Shown: one piece after another, positions 52,349 to 61,188 of the stretch
How positions within the stretch are numbered: position 1 is the first letter of the stretch
How the letters are laid out: each line of letters begins with the position of its first letter
Assembly (NCBI GenBank): GCA_963676385.2
Contig: CAXXMM010000006.1
Span: 186,001 to 250,000 of the forward strand
Origin: UBA1422 sp963676385
GTDB lineage: Bacteria > Bacillota > Clostridia > Peptostreptococcales > Anaerovoracaceae
Reading direction: 5' to 3'
Length of the DNA: 64,000 bases
Notes under the pieces: model-generated
Told to the model about the DNA's origin: nothing
Database searches by the model: none
What the model saw: the letters and a program-made list of their open reading frames with translations, nothing else
Translations under genes and position numbers: made by a program

Positions 52349-54751
52349 TCAAATGATAGCCGCTCTTGCCTTAATATCCTGACACCAAGATTCTAGCTCT
52401 GACTCAACATTTTTGAAGTCCTCCAAGTGCACCAACAAATGTCTTTTGTTAAGCAGATAAACAAAACATAGAACATCCTTTGCCGTCCTCTTCTTTTCAG
52501 TTTTCGATATAAGGCTAAAAAACTTAAAATCACTCATAGCCTTTACCTGCTCTTCCTTATGACTACCACCATGAAGAACCAATCGGTACATTAAGTTCTT
52601 ATAGTACGACACATATTCTGGTTCTGGTAGTAAACGGAGAATATTATCATCCGCAGATACAGTTTCAATACTTCTCTTATATTCAAAAGTTGAAAAGGCT
52701 TCCAATGCTTGACGCATCATGTTCCCAATAACAAGTTCATAATCGTCGGGTTGCTCAGATGCATAGTTATAAACAGCTTTAACGATTTCCGTATACTCTT
52801 GTCGATTCTTGTAGGAGAAGGGTTTTAAGTCACATTCACACATCTCAAAGCGATTAAACTTTGGCCCATCCGAATACCCCTTTTGGTTACACGCCTTAAC
52901 AATTTCTTCAAAGACCTTGTGGAGATCATAAAATGCCATTAAGTCATGTGTCATCACAAGAGCTTTTGTGTTCACATTTCCCTCTAAAAACATACCCATC
53001 TTATGCTTCAAGAATGATAAAATACCAATCCTATTCTCCATATCATAGCTAGATACAGGGTCATCAATGACAAGCAGATACTCCTCCGCATAGGCATCCT
53101 TCTCTTCTTTACCTTCAAGAATACTTGTAAAAAAATAACTTAGACCTATGATGTTACGCTCTCCAACAGATACATCACATGGCTTTACGCTTTTTCTGTG
53201 AGATAAAAGTTTGTACACTCCATCAACATATTCAATCTTTAGCCTGTCATCAGCAAAGAAAATGTATTTCATGCATGCATTGATAGCTTCAATTGCAAGC
53301 TGTACATTACCTTTCTGTGCTTCTAACTCTTCAACTTCTTTTTTCTTTTCAAAGTATAATGTTTTATGTGTCTCTAACTTCGTTTTAGCCTCAATATGCT
53401 CATTCTGTTGTTTGTCAAACTGCATCGCAAAATCTGCTACATCATAATGAGCAATCTCACTGTTGATTTGGTTCAGTTCTGCAACAATAGGACTAATATT
53501 CTTTGCTACTTTGTTATATTCTATTCGCGCTTTTTCTAAGTCCTCTAGAGCTGTCCCAAGTTCACCCGCCAATGTCTTAACAGGAGTACTTTTTGTAACA
53601 ATCGGCTCGTAAGGTTTGTTAATTTTCTTATGTAGATTTTCACTGTGTTCCCGAATTAAAAAATTAATCTTTGTAATCAGATTAACACAATTCTGATACC
53701 CATCAATTTTTTCATAAGCACTCAAATCAACGACAAACTCCTCAATGGCACAATCTTGCAAAGACTTTCGATGATTTTCAACTACCTTACTAAGTACCTT
53801 TTTAATACTCTCTACCAAAGATTTCTTGTACTCTGGTTTCAACGATTGAAAGCAGTACGGGCATTCTGTAATTTCCATTTTCTGGAGTAGCGTCAGTTTT
53901 TGTGACAAGTCATCGGTCATTCCATCTTGCACCAGTATGAAGAGCTTCTTTTCCCGTTCAGACAGTTCCGGTTTCTCTATTTCTTCTGCGAGTAATTTTT
54001 GTGCAACTTCATCATCATAATCTCTATATACATTTGATATCTCCGGAACTTTTTCCGTAATCATAGAAGCCCCCGTTCTTGCAGTTTCAAGTTCCTTCAA
54101 TTTACTTTTATAGTCAACTATAAGTTCTGTTCTTGATTTGGATGGTGTAAGTGCCACGAACTGCTTATATGTGTCATCTCTCACACTGGTGTTATTTCGC
54201 CCACCATTGATTTCTCTGTCACGCCCGGCCCAGTTATCATCTCCCCGGAGAGTACCCATCAAAAGGTTTTCATAATGTTTAGGAGATTTAACATTATTTG
54301 GATCGCCATATTCGTTACAAATTGAATCCTGTCGCTCATATGCACTTTTCGCTGTTTCTCGTTCTGCCTCAACCACCGCTATCTTATCCGTTAAATCTGC
54401 TGCTTTTCCAAGGATCACAATGGTTTCCAGGTGATTCTGCTTGAGTCTGACATTCTGGTTTACATAGTCCTCGTCAAAAATGAAGATATGTTTTTTTTCT
54501 TCTTCTGTTAGAGTTACCGGCTGACCCTCTTCATCATAAAAGATTGCACTGGTTATAACTGGAACTGTACCTCCCGAAAGTTTTCGAAAAGCCCTCGCAA
54601 TAGTACTCTTCCCTGTGCCATTTCTACCATAAAGAAGTGCACCTTTAATAGTTTTTATTTTATCCCCATCATGAGGGTTAAAAAAATCAAACTGGGTCAA
54701 AGAGTCGAAAACCGCTCCCGACATTTCAATTTTTGTTACGTCCTTGAGCAT
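52349..54751 (-). CDS. RloC-like AAA_13 ATPase with zinc hook and putative anticodon-nuclease triad
   Basis: An 800-residue SMC/ABC-like ATPase. The Walker A motif YGRNGTGKST is at residues 41-50, the ABC signature VSVGERNIIGLSYFF and Walker B LLVIDDPVSSYD lie near 515-560, and a coiled coil between them contains C297-P-Y-C300, a zinc-hook-like motif. In the C-terminal part MRQALEAF gives R680 and E684, and VLHGGSH gives H727 and H731; the R-x3-E...H layout recalls the catalytic triad of the PrrC/RloC anticodon nucleases. GAGGAGG precedes the ATG. RloC-type proteins cut tRNA on DNA damage or infection. The family call rests on motifs read by eye. Confidence 0.7.
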   Translation of the reverse strand: MLKDVTKIEMSGAVFDSLTQFDFFNPHDGDKIKTIKGALLYGRNGTGKSTIARAFRKLSGGTVPVITSAIFYDEEGQPVTLTEEEKKHIFIFDEDYVNQNVRLKQNHLETIVILGKAADLTDKIAVVEAERETAKSAYERQDSICNEYGDPNNVKSPKHYENLLMGTLRGDDNWAGRDREINGGRNNTSVRDDTYKQFVALTPSKSRTELIVDYKSKLKELETARTGASMITEKVPEISNVYRDYDDEVAQKLLAEEIEKPELSEREKKLFILVQDGMTDDLSQKLTLLQKMEITECPYCFQSLKPEYKKSLVESIKKVLSKVVENHRKSLQDCAIEEFVVDLSAYEKIDGYQNCVNLITKINFLIREHSENLHKKINKPYEPIVTKSTPVKTLAGELGTALEDLEKARIEYNKVAKNISPIVAELNQINSEIAHYDVADFAMQFDKQQNEHIEAKTKLETHKTLYFEKKKEVEELEAQKGNVQLAIEAINACMKYIFFADDRLKIEYVDGVYKLLSHRKSVKPCDVSVGERNIIGLSYFFTSILEGKEEKDAYAEEYLLVIDDPVSSYDMENRIGILSFLKHKMGMFLEGNVNTKALVMTHDLMAFYDLHKVFEEIVKACNQKGYSDGPKFNRFEMCECDLKPFSYKNRQEYTEIVKAVYNYASEQPDDYELVIGNMMRQALEAFSTFEYKRSIETVSADDNILRLLPEPEYVSYYKNLMYRLVLHGGSHKEEQVKAMSDFKFFSLISKTEKKRTAKDVLCFVYLLNKRHLLVHLEDFKNVESELESWCQDIKARAAII

Positions 54752-55580
54752 ATCATTTGCCTCCTCAAATTCTTATTTGTACAACATTTTTCTGCCAAGA
54801 TGCCCATCCATGTATAAAAAGAAACAATGCAATTTTTATTTCTATTGATTAATGTGGTCTTCCCCCAACAAATTTCGGATTATACATCTAATAGTGAATA
54901 TATCACACAACCAACCGCAAAATCAAACAGAGATCTGCGGTACCATGTGTCATGCGCATAAATAAATCTCTGCACTTTTTCATCATACAAGTGTAAAGGT
55001 GGGTATGTTGACACACAATACAAATGCCCACTTCCTTAGAAATTGTTTCTTTTAAGTAGATATTCTTTTCGTCATATTTTTGAGAACAATTTACTGTAAA
55101 ATACTTCATTTCTTTCTTCTTTTTGTACCACATTCTATAATGAGTCGTTCCTCTACTATCAACCTTAATTTGAGTACATTTGTTAAAAAATCTGTCAATT
55201 TGGCCTCTTTGAGTCTATGTAACTAAGTTTTTTTATTAATGTATACTTACCCCCAGATTTAAGAAACAGGAAAATGCAATAATAAATTTCGTGTAATGCT
55301 AAATAAATCACATGCGATAACACCTTCAAGTGTAGAACGTCCACCATTTTTTATACATACAATATAATTTTTTATGTATTGAAAACGATTCATTCAACTT
55401 CACAAAATCTATTATAAAACAATGCGAAAGCCTCTACTTCTTTTCCTTCAGGCTGTACTGTTTCCATTGCTTTCACGTCCTTACAAATTTCAATTTGTCA
55501 CATTGGTATCTATATTAATAAGTATATCATACATATGCAACACCCCTTACAAGTCAGTAAATCATTTCCTTCTGCACTAC
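54752..55580. other. AT-rich non-coding stretch upstream of the defence operon
   Basis: No convincing gene is seen here. One 76-residue minus-strand reading (54903-55133) has a Cys- and His-rich stretch (ICIVCQHTHLYTCMMKKC) but no good ribosome site. A minus-strand TATAAT at 54879-54884 is a possible -10 box for the ATPase gene and would give a leader of about 125 nt. CAGAGAT and ATCTCTG, between about 54930 and 54975, form a 7-bp hairpin. The remainder shows nothing recognisable. Confidence 0.4.
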
Positions 55581-55627
55581 AAAAGGTCCTCTGCGGCCGT
55601 CACAAGAACTGCTTCAGAGGACCTTTT
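55581..55627. terminator. Perfect 13-bp hairpin with a T tract
   Basis: AAAAGGTCCTCTG (55581-55593) pairs with CAGAGGACCTTTT (55615-55627) around a 21-nt loop, and the plus strand continues with CATTTTTTT. It could end transcription in either direction, for example read-through from lysS on the minus strand. Confidence 0.7.
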
Positions 55628-55730
55628 CATTTTTTTATGCATAATTGGCACACTTTTGATACATTATCGTGCAAGAATACAACTGTTCTTTGGAATTTCA
55701 GCGATTTTGTGTTCAACAGTTTGACGCCGA

Positions 55731-55835
55731 TGTTTTTTCGTTATGCAAGGCGCGGGAGCTTCGAGGCGCGGAACGTACCTAAATGTACGTGAGCACCGAA
55801 GAAAGCGACCGGCAACGCCGCAGAACGGAAAAACA
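55731..55835. repeat. Long structured inverted repeat (unidentified element)
   Basis: A 105-nt GC-richer element. The 16-nt ends TGTTTTTTCGTTATGC (55731-55746) and GCAGAACGGAAAAACA (55820-55835) pair with one mismatch and one wobble; inside, GGCG (55749-55752) pairs with CGCC (55816-55819), CTTCG (55759-55763) with CGAAG (55797-55801) and ACGTAC (55773-55778) with GTACGT (55785-55790). It is not coding in any frame that I trust. It may be a dispersed repeat, the relic of a mobile element or a structured RNA; the sequence alone does not decide. Confidence 0.7.
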
Positions 55836-55986
55836 GCTAGTCAACCGGCTTCACGACTCAGGTCCGATTGCTTCCATTCCTTCATCGGTAGCAATCTTCC
55901 CTTCCCTGCATTTGCCTCCTACGCGAGCCGCCAACCCGTTGGCGTTTTCGCTCGCTGCAGAATTAGCTGCGGTCCTTTTGACCTTG
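55836..55986. other. Stem-loop-rich strip directly after lysS
   Basis: GATTGCT (55866-55872) pairs with AGCAATC (55890-55896), and GCGAG (55923-55927) with CTCGC (55951-55955) encloses CGCCAA-CCCG-TTGGCG. It is clearly richer in GC than the stretch before 55,580. No gene is seen. One of these hairpins may be the lysS terminator. Confidence 0.5.
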
Positions 55987-57558
55987 CTAATCCTGAGTCG
56001 GCTTCATCGTTGGGAACAAGATAATGTCCCGAATCGTTGCCGCATCGGTGACCAACATGATGACTCGGTCGATGCCGATTCCCAACCCTCCCGTGGGAGG
56101 CAGGCCAACTTCCAAAGCATTGACGAAATCCTCATCCATGGGATGGGCCTCATCATCGCCGCCTTCCAGCTGTGACTGTTGCTCTTTGAATCGTTGATAC
56201 TGATCGATGGGATCGTTCAATTCAGAGAAGGCGTTGGCAATTTCCCAACAATTCACATAGGCCTCAAAACGCCTGGTTATTCTGGGATCAACAGGGTCTC
56301 TCTTCGCTAGGGGAGAGATTTCCACCGGGTGTCCTGTAATAAATACGGGGCCGTCCAGATATCCAGGAGCCTCTTCACAGTACTCCTCAAAGAGGGCCGC
56401 GATTAACAGGCCTCTGCTGATTTTGTCCGCATCCTCAATGCCAAATTTTTTGGCCACAACCCGAGCTTCTTCATCGGTGTTAATGGTATCAAAATCCACT
56501 CCTGTAATTTCTTTTACTGCATCCTGCATTCGCAGAACTCGCCAGGGTGGTGTCAAATCAAAGGTCTTCCCTTGGTATTCTATGACCATGGACCCTGTGG
56601 ATGCCAAAGCGGCTTTGGAAACCACTTGCTCGGTGATGTCCATGACGCTTTCCATGTTCCCATAGGCCATATAGCATTCCATGGAAGTAAATTCAGGATT
56701 GTGATTTTTGTCCATCCCTTCATTTCTGAACATTTTGCCCATTTCATAGACTCGATCCAAACCACCTACTGTAAGGCGCTTCAGATAAAGTTCATTGGAA
56801 ATTCGCAACTTCATGTCTATATCCAATGTATTATGATGGGTACAGAAAGGTCTGGCATTGGCACCCCCTGCAATGGTGGTCAAAATCGGTGTATCCACTT
56901 CCAGGAAGTTATATTCTTCTTCCAGCACTCGTTTGATCTCATGAATAATCTTGGCGCGCATATAGAACATCTGACGCACATCCGGATTCACAATTAAATC
57001 CACATAACGCTGTCTATACCTTAAATCAATGTCCTTCAGGCCGCTCCACTTATCGGGAAGTAGCTGAAGAGACTTGGACAGTAAAACCAGTTTATCAACT
57101 TTAATGGAAATTTCTCCGTGTCGGGTTTTGAAGATTACACCCTCAACCCCGATAATGTCTCCGATATCATAGGTCAAAAACCATTCGTATTCTTCCGGCG
57201 TGATGACATCCTGCCGCACATATCCTTGAATTCTTCCGTCCCTGTCTTGAATATCCATAAAGGATGCTTTTCCCATATGTCTGTGAGCCATCATCCTTCC
57301 GGCACAAGAAACCCGCTGTCCTTCCAGGGCTTCAAAGTCGTCTTTGATTTGCTGGCTATAGTGGGTAACATTCCATGTTTCAACTAAAAAAGGGTTGCGA
57401 CCGGCATCCTGCAAAACTTTTAGCTTGTCTCGCCTGATTCGTCGCAATTCATTGAGCTCCAGTTCCCTCTCGCCGGTGGCGGGGGAAGGAGCGGTATCTG
57501 CCGGCGTGGTGTCCGGGCTTTGTTCCTGGCCTTGCACTTGGCTACTGTCCTGGCTCAT
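55987..57558 (-). CDS. lysS: Lysyl-tRNA synthetase, class II
   Basis: LysS charges tRNA-Lys. The 523-residue protein has an N-terminal OB-fold (QRVSCAGRMMAHRHMGKASF), motif 2 around YEMGKMFRNEGMDKNHNPEF, and motif 3 at GLGIGIDRVIMLV. The first 30 residues are a low-complexity Gln/Pro/Thr-rich tail not usual in LysS. It follows greA after 33 nt. Downstream is the structured non-coding region. Confidence 0.95.
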   Translation of the reverse strand: MSQDSSQVQGQEQSPDTTPADTAPSPATGERELELNELRRIRRDKLKVLQDAGRNPFLVETWNVTHYSQQIKDDFEALEGQRVSCAGRMMAHRHMGKASFMDIQDRDGRIQGYVRQDVITPEEYEWFLTYDIGDIIGVEGVIFKTRHGEISIKVDKLVLLSKSLQLLPDKWSGLKDIDLRYRQRYVDLIVNPDVRQMFYMRAKIIHEIKRVLEEEYNFLEVDTPILTTIAGGANARPFCTHHNTLDIDMKLRISNELYLKRLTVGGLDRVYEMGKMFRNEGMDKNHNPEFTSMECYMAYGNMESVMDITEQVVSKAALASTGSMVIEYQGKTFDLTPPWRVLRMQDAVKEITGVDFDTINTDEEARVVAKKFGIEDADKISRGLLIAALFEEYCEEAPGYLDGPVFITGHPVEISPLAKRDPVDPRITRRFEAYVNCWEIANAFSELNDPIDQYQRFKEQQSQLEGGDDEAHPMDEDFVNALEVGLPPTGGLGIGIDRVIMLVTDAATIRDIILFPTMKPTQD

Positions 57559-57591
57559 TTCCTTACCTCATATATTTCAATTCTACCGTTA

Positions 57592-58065
57592 CTACTTATT
57601 GATACTTACAATTTCATATTTGATTTTCCCTGCAGGAACATCAATTTCCACTTTGTCTCCGATTTTTGATCCAATGAGCGCTTCCCCTACTTTGGATTCA
57701 TTGGAGATTTTTCCTTCAAAGGGATCTGCTTCTGTAGATCCGACAATGATAAAGGTTTCTGTTTTTTTGGTTTTTAAGTCTTTGACCGTCACCTTGCTTC
57801 CGATGTTCACCCTGCCTCGGTTGGTTTTTCCCTCTTCAATAATTTTGGCCTTGCGCATCATATTCTCAAGTTTATTGATCCGCTCTTCCAGTTCGGCCTG
57901 CTCATTTTTTGCAGCGTCATATTCTGCATTTTCGGAAATGTCTCCAAACTCTCTGGCTTCTTTGATTCTGGCGGCAACTTCAGCACGACGGATGGAAACC
58001 AGTTCGTCATACTCTGCCACAATTTTTTCATAACCTTCTTTGGTTAATAGTACATCTTCAGTCAT
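57592..58065 (-). CDS. greA: Transcription elongation factor GreA
   Basis: GreA rescues stalled RNA polymerase by stimulating transcript cleavage. The 157-residue product has an N-terminal coiled coil (EAREFGDISENAEYDAAKNE with the catalytic acidic tip) and a C-terminal globular domain (IGSKVTVKDLKTKKTETF). The ATG at 58065 has GAGGAG; the frame extends to 58152 without support. greA and lysS are often adjacent in Firmicutes. Confidence 0.95.
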   Translation of the reverse strand: MTEDVLLTKEGYEKIVAEYDELVSIRRAEVAARIKEAREFGDISENAEYDAAKNEQAELEERINKLENMMRKAKIIEEGKTNRGRVNIGSKVTVKDLKTKKTETFIIVGSTEADPFEGKISNESKVGEALIGSKIGDKVEIDVPAGKIKYEIVSINK

Positions 58066-58177
58066 GTTTTTCTCCTCTTTCTCGGGGCCGGCCAAACCGC
58101 CCAACCCGTGATGATATTGGCATATTATAAAGGATAAACCGGCTTTTGTCAAAACGGGTCCTATAGGTTAGGGTTGT

Positions 58178-59257
58178 TTATACAAAAAACAATTTCACAT
58201 TTCTGCAGTTGGTTACATAGACAATTGTTGCGTAGCAAAGATCAAATGTCATAATGTCTCCAACCTTGAATTTTCTCTCTGCATCCTCTATGTCCACAAT
58301 GGTGTGATCGCTGGATGCACCTAAAATCTCCACACCTTTGTCTCGTGGATAAATCATATCCGGAAATGCATAGTCAACTTTTCCCAAGGCCAAAAGCGCA
58401 CGACGGCGAATGCCTCGATCCTCATATTCTTGCTTAAAGCCAAAGGCGTCAAACATGATTTCTCCCACTGGATGGCTGGGTTTGTCTTTCACTTCTATCA
58501 CTTCTGCCTTCAGTACAAAAACATCTTGATGCATAAAACTCATATCCAAACCCCAAAGATCCCTTAGATCCTTGGCCAGCAAGATTCCTTCACCAACCCG
58601 AAGTAGGTTCACCCGCTTTGGCATATTTCCTTCCAACACTCTGGGAAGAGACGTGGTTGCCCCACCGGATATATAGCGAAGGGTACGGCCAATTTTACCT
58701 TCAATAAGTTCGGCGCAGTCCACCAACTCCTGAAGTTTCTCCGGGGTGGCGTTGATAGAGCCGTAGCATCCCAGGTTTGTTCCCACTCCCGCTAATTCCA
58801 GACCCTTGAATTGATTTTCAACTAATAACGCTGCATCCAACAAGTCATCTCTGCTCCAGAATCCTTCTCTCAAATCTCCCAAATCCACCATAAGGATTAC
58901 TTGATGGATTTTCCCTTGTATGATTGCCTCCTCGTTCAGCGCTTTTAGTACCGCAACTTCACTGTTAAGGCTGATATCCGTCAATCGGATGACCTCTGCC
59001 GCCTCACTAATCATGGGCACTCGAATAAGCATAAAAGGAAGTTGAATACCAAAGTCCTTGGCATCTTGCAACTGTTCCAGTCGGGAAGATGCAATAAAGG
59101 AACATCCACCCTCCTCAAACTGCTTGGCACATTGGGGAATTCCGGTGCATCCTTTGATGACGCCGGCCACTTCAATGCCTTGTTTATGACATCTTGATAC
59201 CATTTGATCAACATTGTTTCGAAGTTTCTTTAGGTCAATTTCTACTCTAGGATACAT
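58178..59257 (-). CDS. Alanine/ornithine racemase-family PLP enzyme
   Basis: A fold-type III PLP protein of 359 residues. The PLP lysine is in VAGVIKGCTG near the N-terminus, followed by LIRVPMISEA, EGFWSRDDL, GVGTNLGCYG and YISGGATTSLPRVL, features of the ornithine/alanine racemase group found in amino-acid-fermenting Clostridia. Ornithine or lysine racemisation is possible; the substrate is not proven. The ATG at 59257 has GGAGGCG. It lies between greA and an acyl-CoA-synthetase-like gene. Confidence 0.82.
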   Translation of the reverse strand: MYPRVEIDLKKLRNNVDQMVSRCHKQGIEVAGVIKGCTGIPQCAKQFEEGGCSFIASSRLEQLQDAKDFGIQLPFMLIRVPMISEAAEVIRLTDISLNSEVAVLKALNEEAIIQGKIHQVILMVDLGDLREGFWSRDDLLDAALLVENQFKGLELAGVGTNLGCYGSINATPEKLQELVDCAELIEGKIGRTLRYISGGATTSLPRVLEGNMPKRVNLLRVGEGILLAKDLRDLWGLDMSFMHQDVFVLKAEVIEVKDKPSHPVGEIMFDAFGFKQEYEDRGIRRRALLALGKVDYAFPDMIYPRDKGVEILGASSDHTIVDIEDAERKFKVGDIMTFDLCYATIVYVTNCRNVKLFFV

Positions 59258-59313
59258 GACACGCCTCCATTTTCTTAATCCGCTGATGGGTTCAGACAAA
59301 TTCCGTCTGACTA

Positions 59314-61125
59314 TTATTGCTTATTGCTTTCCGCAAATCGTTTAATTTTTTTGGATGTATTTTTTTCAAATTCTTTATCACGAATGATGACTCTCTTTAT
59401 CTTGCGATAGAATGGAGAATCGTCGTTAATTTTGTCCACCGCTTCCCAAATGAGTTTTTCCTGTTCCTCCTTTGACAAGGGTCCATCAAATTCCTGCGCC
59501 AATTCTTCTTCGTCAAGAACAATGGAGGCAACAATCAAGGTATCCTCACTGTCGGCAGCGGTATCTGCAAACACCATAGATTCCATGATAAATTGGGTTT
59601 TATTCAACTGATATTCCAATTCTTCCGGGTATACATTTTTGCCGTTTTTTGTGATGATGACGTTCTTTTTTCGTCCGGTGATATAGTAGTATCCATTTTT
59701 ATCTGCATGGCCCAAATCTCCGGTGTGCAACCAACCGTCCTGAATCACTTCCCCAGTTGCTTCAGGCAGATTGTAATAGCCCAGCATCACGTTTCCGCCT
59801 TTGACACAAATTTCTCCATTGCCCTCTTCGTCCGGCTCAAAGATTTTTAATTCAATGCCGGGGAAAGGTTTGCCAACAGATCTGGAGTTTGGTGCAGTAT
59901 CCGGGTTTAATGCCGCCATGGGAGCGCACTCCGACAGTCCATACCCCTGCAACGCCTGAATTCCAAAGTCCTGAATTCCCTCCAGCACTTCCGGATTAAT
60001 GGCAGCGCCACCGACAATCATCATTCTCATTCTTCCGCCAAAAACTGCCAAAATATCTTTGAAAAACAACTTGCCAATATTCACGCCGACTTTTTTTGTT
60101 CTTCGATTCACTTTGATTACTTTTCGAAGCAAATCCTCTTTTCCTTTTTTTCGAACGTTTTGCCAAATCTTCTTGTACAGGCTTTCAAAAATTAAGGGCA
60201 CCCCTAAGAACATAGTGGGCTGTATTTCAACCAAATTTTTGGTAATATGCTTCAGTCCTTCACAGTACGCAACGGACGCCCCCTTGTACAAAGGCATCAG
60301 AAATCCGCAAGTGCACTCGTAGGTATGGTGCACCGGCAGTACGGAGAAGAAAATATCCCAAGTGTTTACCTTTAATACTGTAGGCGCAATCATCAAGTCT
60401 GTTACCAGATTGCCGTGGGAAAGCATCACACCTTTTGACAGTCCGGTGGTTCCCGAAGTAAACAGTAGCACGCTCATTTCATCCCGCATAATTTTGGCAT
60501 CCAAAAAATCCCGGTTCCCTTCTTCCAGCAATTTTTTTCCTTTTGTAAGAAGTTGTTTCAAGGAAAACACGTCATCTGTGTCTTGTTCAGCGTTAATGCT
60601 AATCAAGGTTTTTAGAGAACTTTCCCCGGAACGATATAAGGTTTCAAAGGTCTTGGCATGTTTTTCCGTATAAATCACCGCTGCCACTTCCGCCTGACCA
60701 ACTAAGCCTTCCACATCTCTGGGGCTTAATTCTTTATCTAGTGGTACAACTATACCCGTTCCACATAACACAGCGAGGTACGAAATAGACCACCAATAAC
60801 TATTTTCGCCAAGAACTGCAATCTTTTTGCCTTTCAGCCCTGCAGCAATCAACGCAGTTCCCAAGGCGTTAACGTCCTCTAAAGTTTGGCGGTAAGTAAT
60901 GGGTTGGTATGCCCCACCCGGTGACATTTTCTGATAAAAGGCCACATTGTCAGCGTACCACTCTTCGCTGGCGCTGGTCTCCAACATGTGCTTTACATCC
61001 ATAATAGGTCTGCTGTCTTTGTATTTTACGGCCGGATCTTTGGAGGACTGAATGGCCTCCAATAATTCATAGGCAGTCTTCATATCCTGCTCTTTTAATT
61101 TTTTGTACTCTCCACTACTCAACAT
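59314..61125 (-). CDS. AMP-binding acyl-CoA synthetase-like enzyme, copy 2
   Basis: A 603-residue adenylate-forming enzyme with the core FTSGTTGLSKGVMLSH, YGLSECAPM and GWLHTGDLGH motifs, and the catalytic lysine region ITGRKKNVIITKNGKN. Closely similar in layout to the gene upstream (61189-62919), and both lack an acyl-carrier domain, so they are probably long-chain-type acyl-CoA ligases. The ATG at 61125 has GGAGGAGG before it. Confidence 0.85.
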   Translation of the reverse strand: MLSSGEYKKLKEQDMKTAYELLEAIQSSKDPAVKYKDSRPIMDVKHMLETSASEEWYADNVAFYQKMSPGGAYQPITYRQTLEDVNALGTALIAAGLKGKKIAVLGENSYWWSISYLAVLCGTGIVVPLDKELSPRDVEGLVGQAEVAAVIYTEKHAKTFETLYRSGESSLKTLISINAEQDTDDVFSLKQLLTKGKKLLEEGNRDFLDAKIMRDEMSVLLFTSGTTGLSKGVMLSHGNLVTDLMIAPTVLKVNTWDIFFSVLPVHHTYECTCGFLMPLYKGASVAYCEGLKHITKNLVEIQPTMFLGVPLIFESLYKKIWQNVRKKGKEDLLRKVIKVNRRTKKVGVNIGKLFFKDILAVFGGRMRMMIVGGAAINPEVLEGIQDFGIQALQGYGLSECAPMAALNPDTAPNSRSVGKPFPGIELKIFEPDEEGNGEICVKGGNVMLGYYNLPEATGEVIQDGWLHTGDLGHADKNGYYYITGRKKNVIITKNGKNVYPEELEYQLNKTQFIMESMVFADTAADSEDTLIVASIVLDEEELAQEFDGPLSKEEQEKLIWEAVDKINDDSPFYRKIKRVIIRDKEFEKNTSKKIKRFAESNKQ

Positions 61126-61188
61126 CCTATTTCCTCCTCCATACATTTTCAAAAGCCTTGTCTCGGATAAGGTCCTACGAAGCCCTTG

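Noticed and set aside
54937..54945. Minus-strand TGGTACCGC, resembling the T-box antiterminator motif, upstream of the RloC-like gene
   Set aside because: There is no stem I, specifier loop or AGGGTGG context and no terminator after it; the bases are also part of a simple 7-bp hairpin.
54903..55133. A 76-residue cysteine-rich open reading frame
   Set aside because: It has no convincing ribosome binding site, no recognised domain and lies in AT-rich DNA where random short readings are common.
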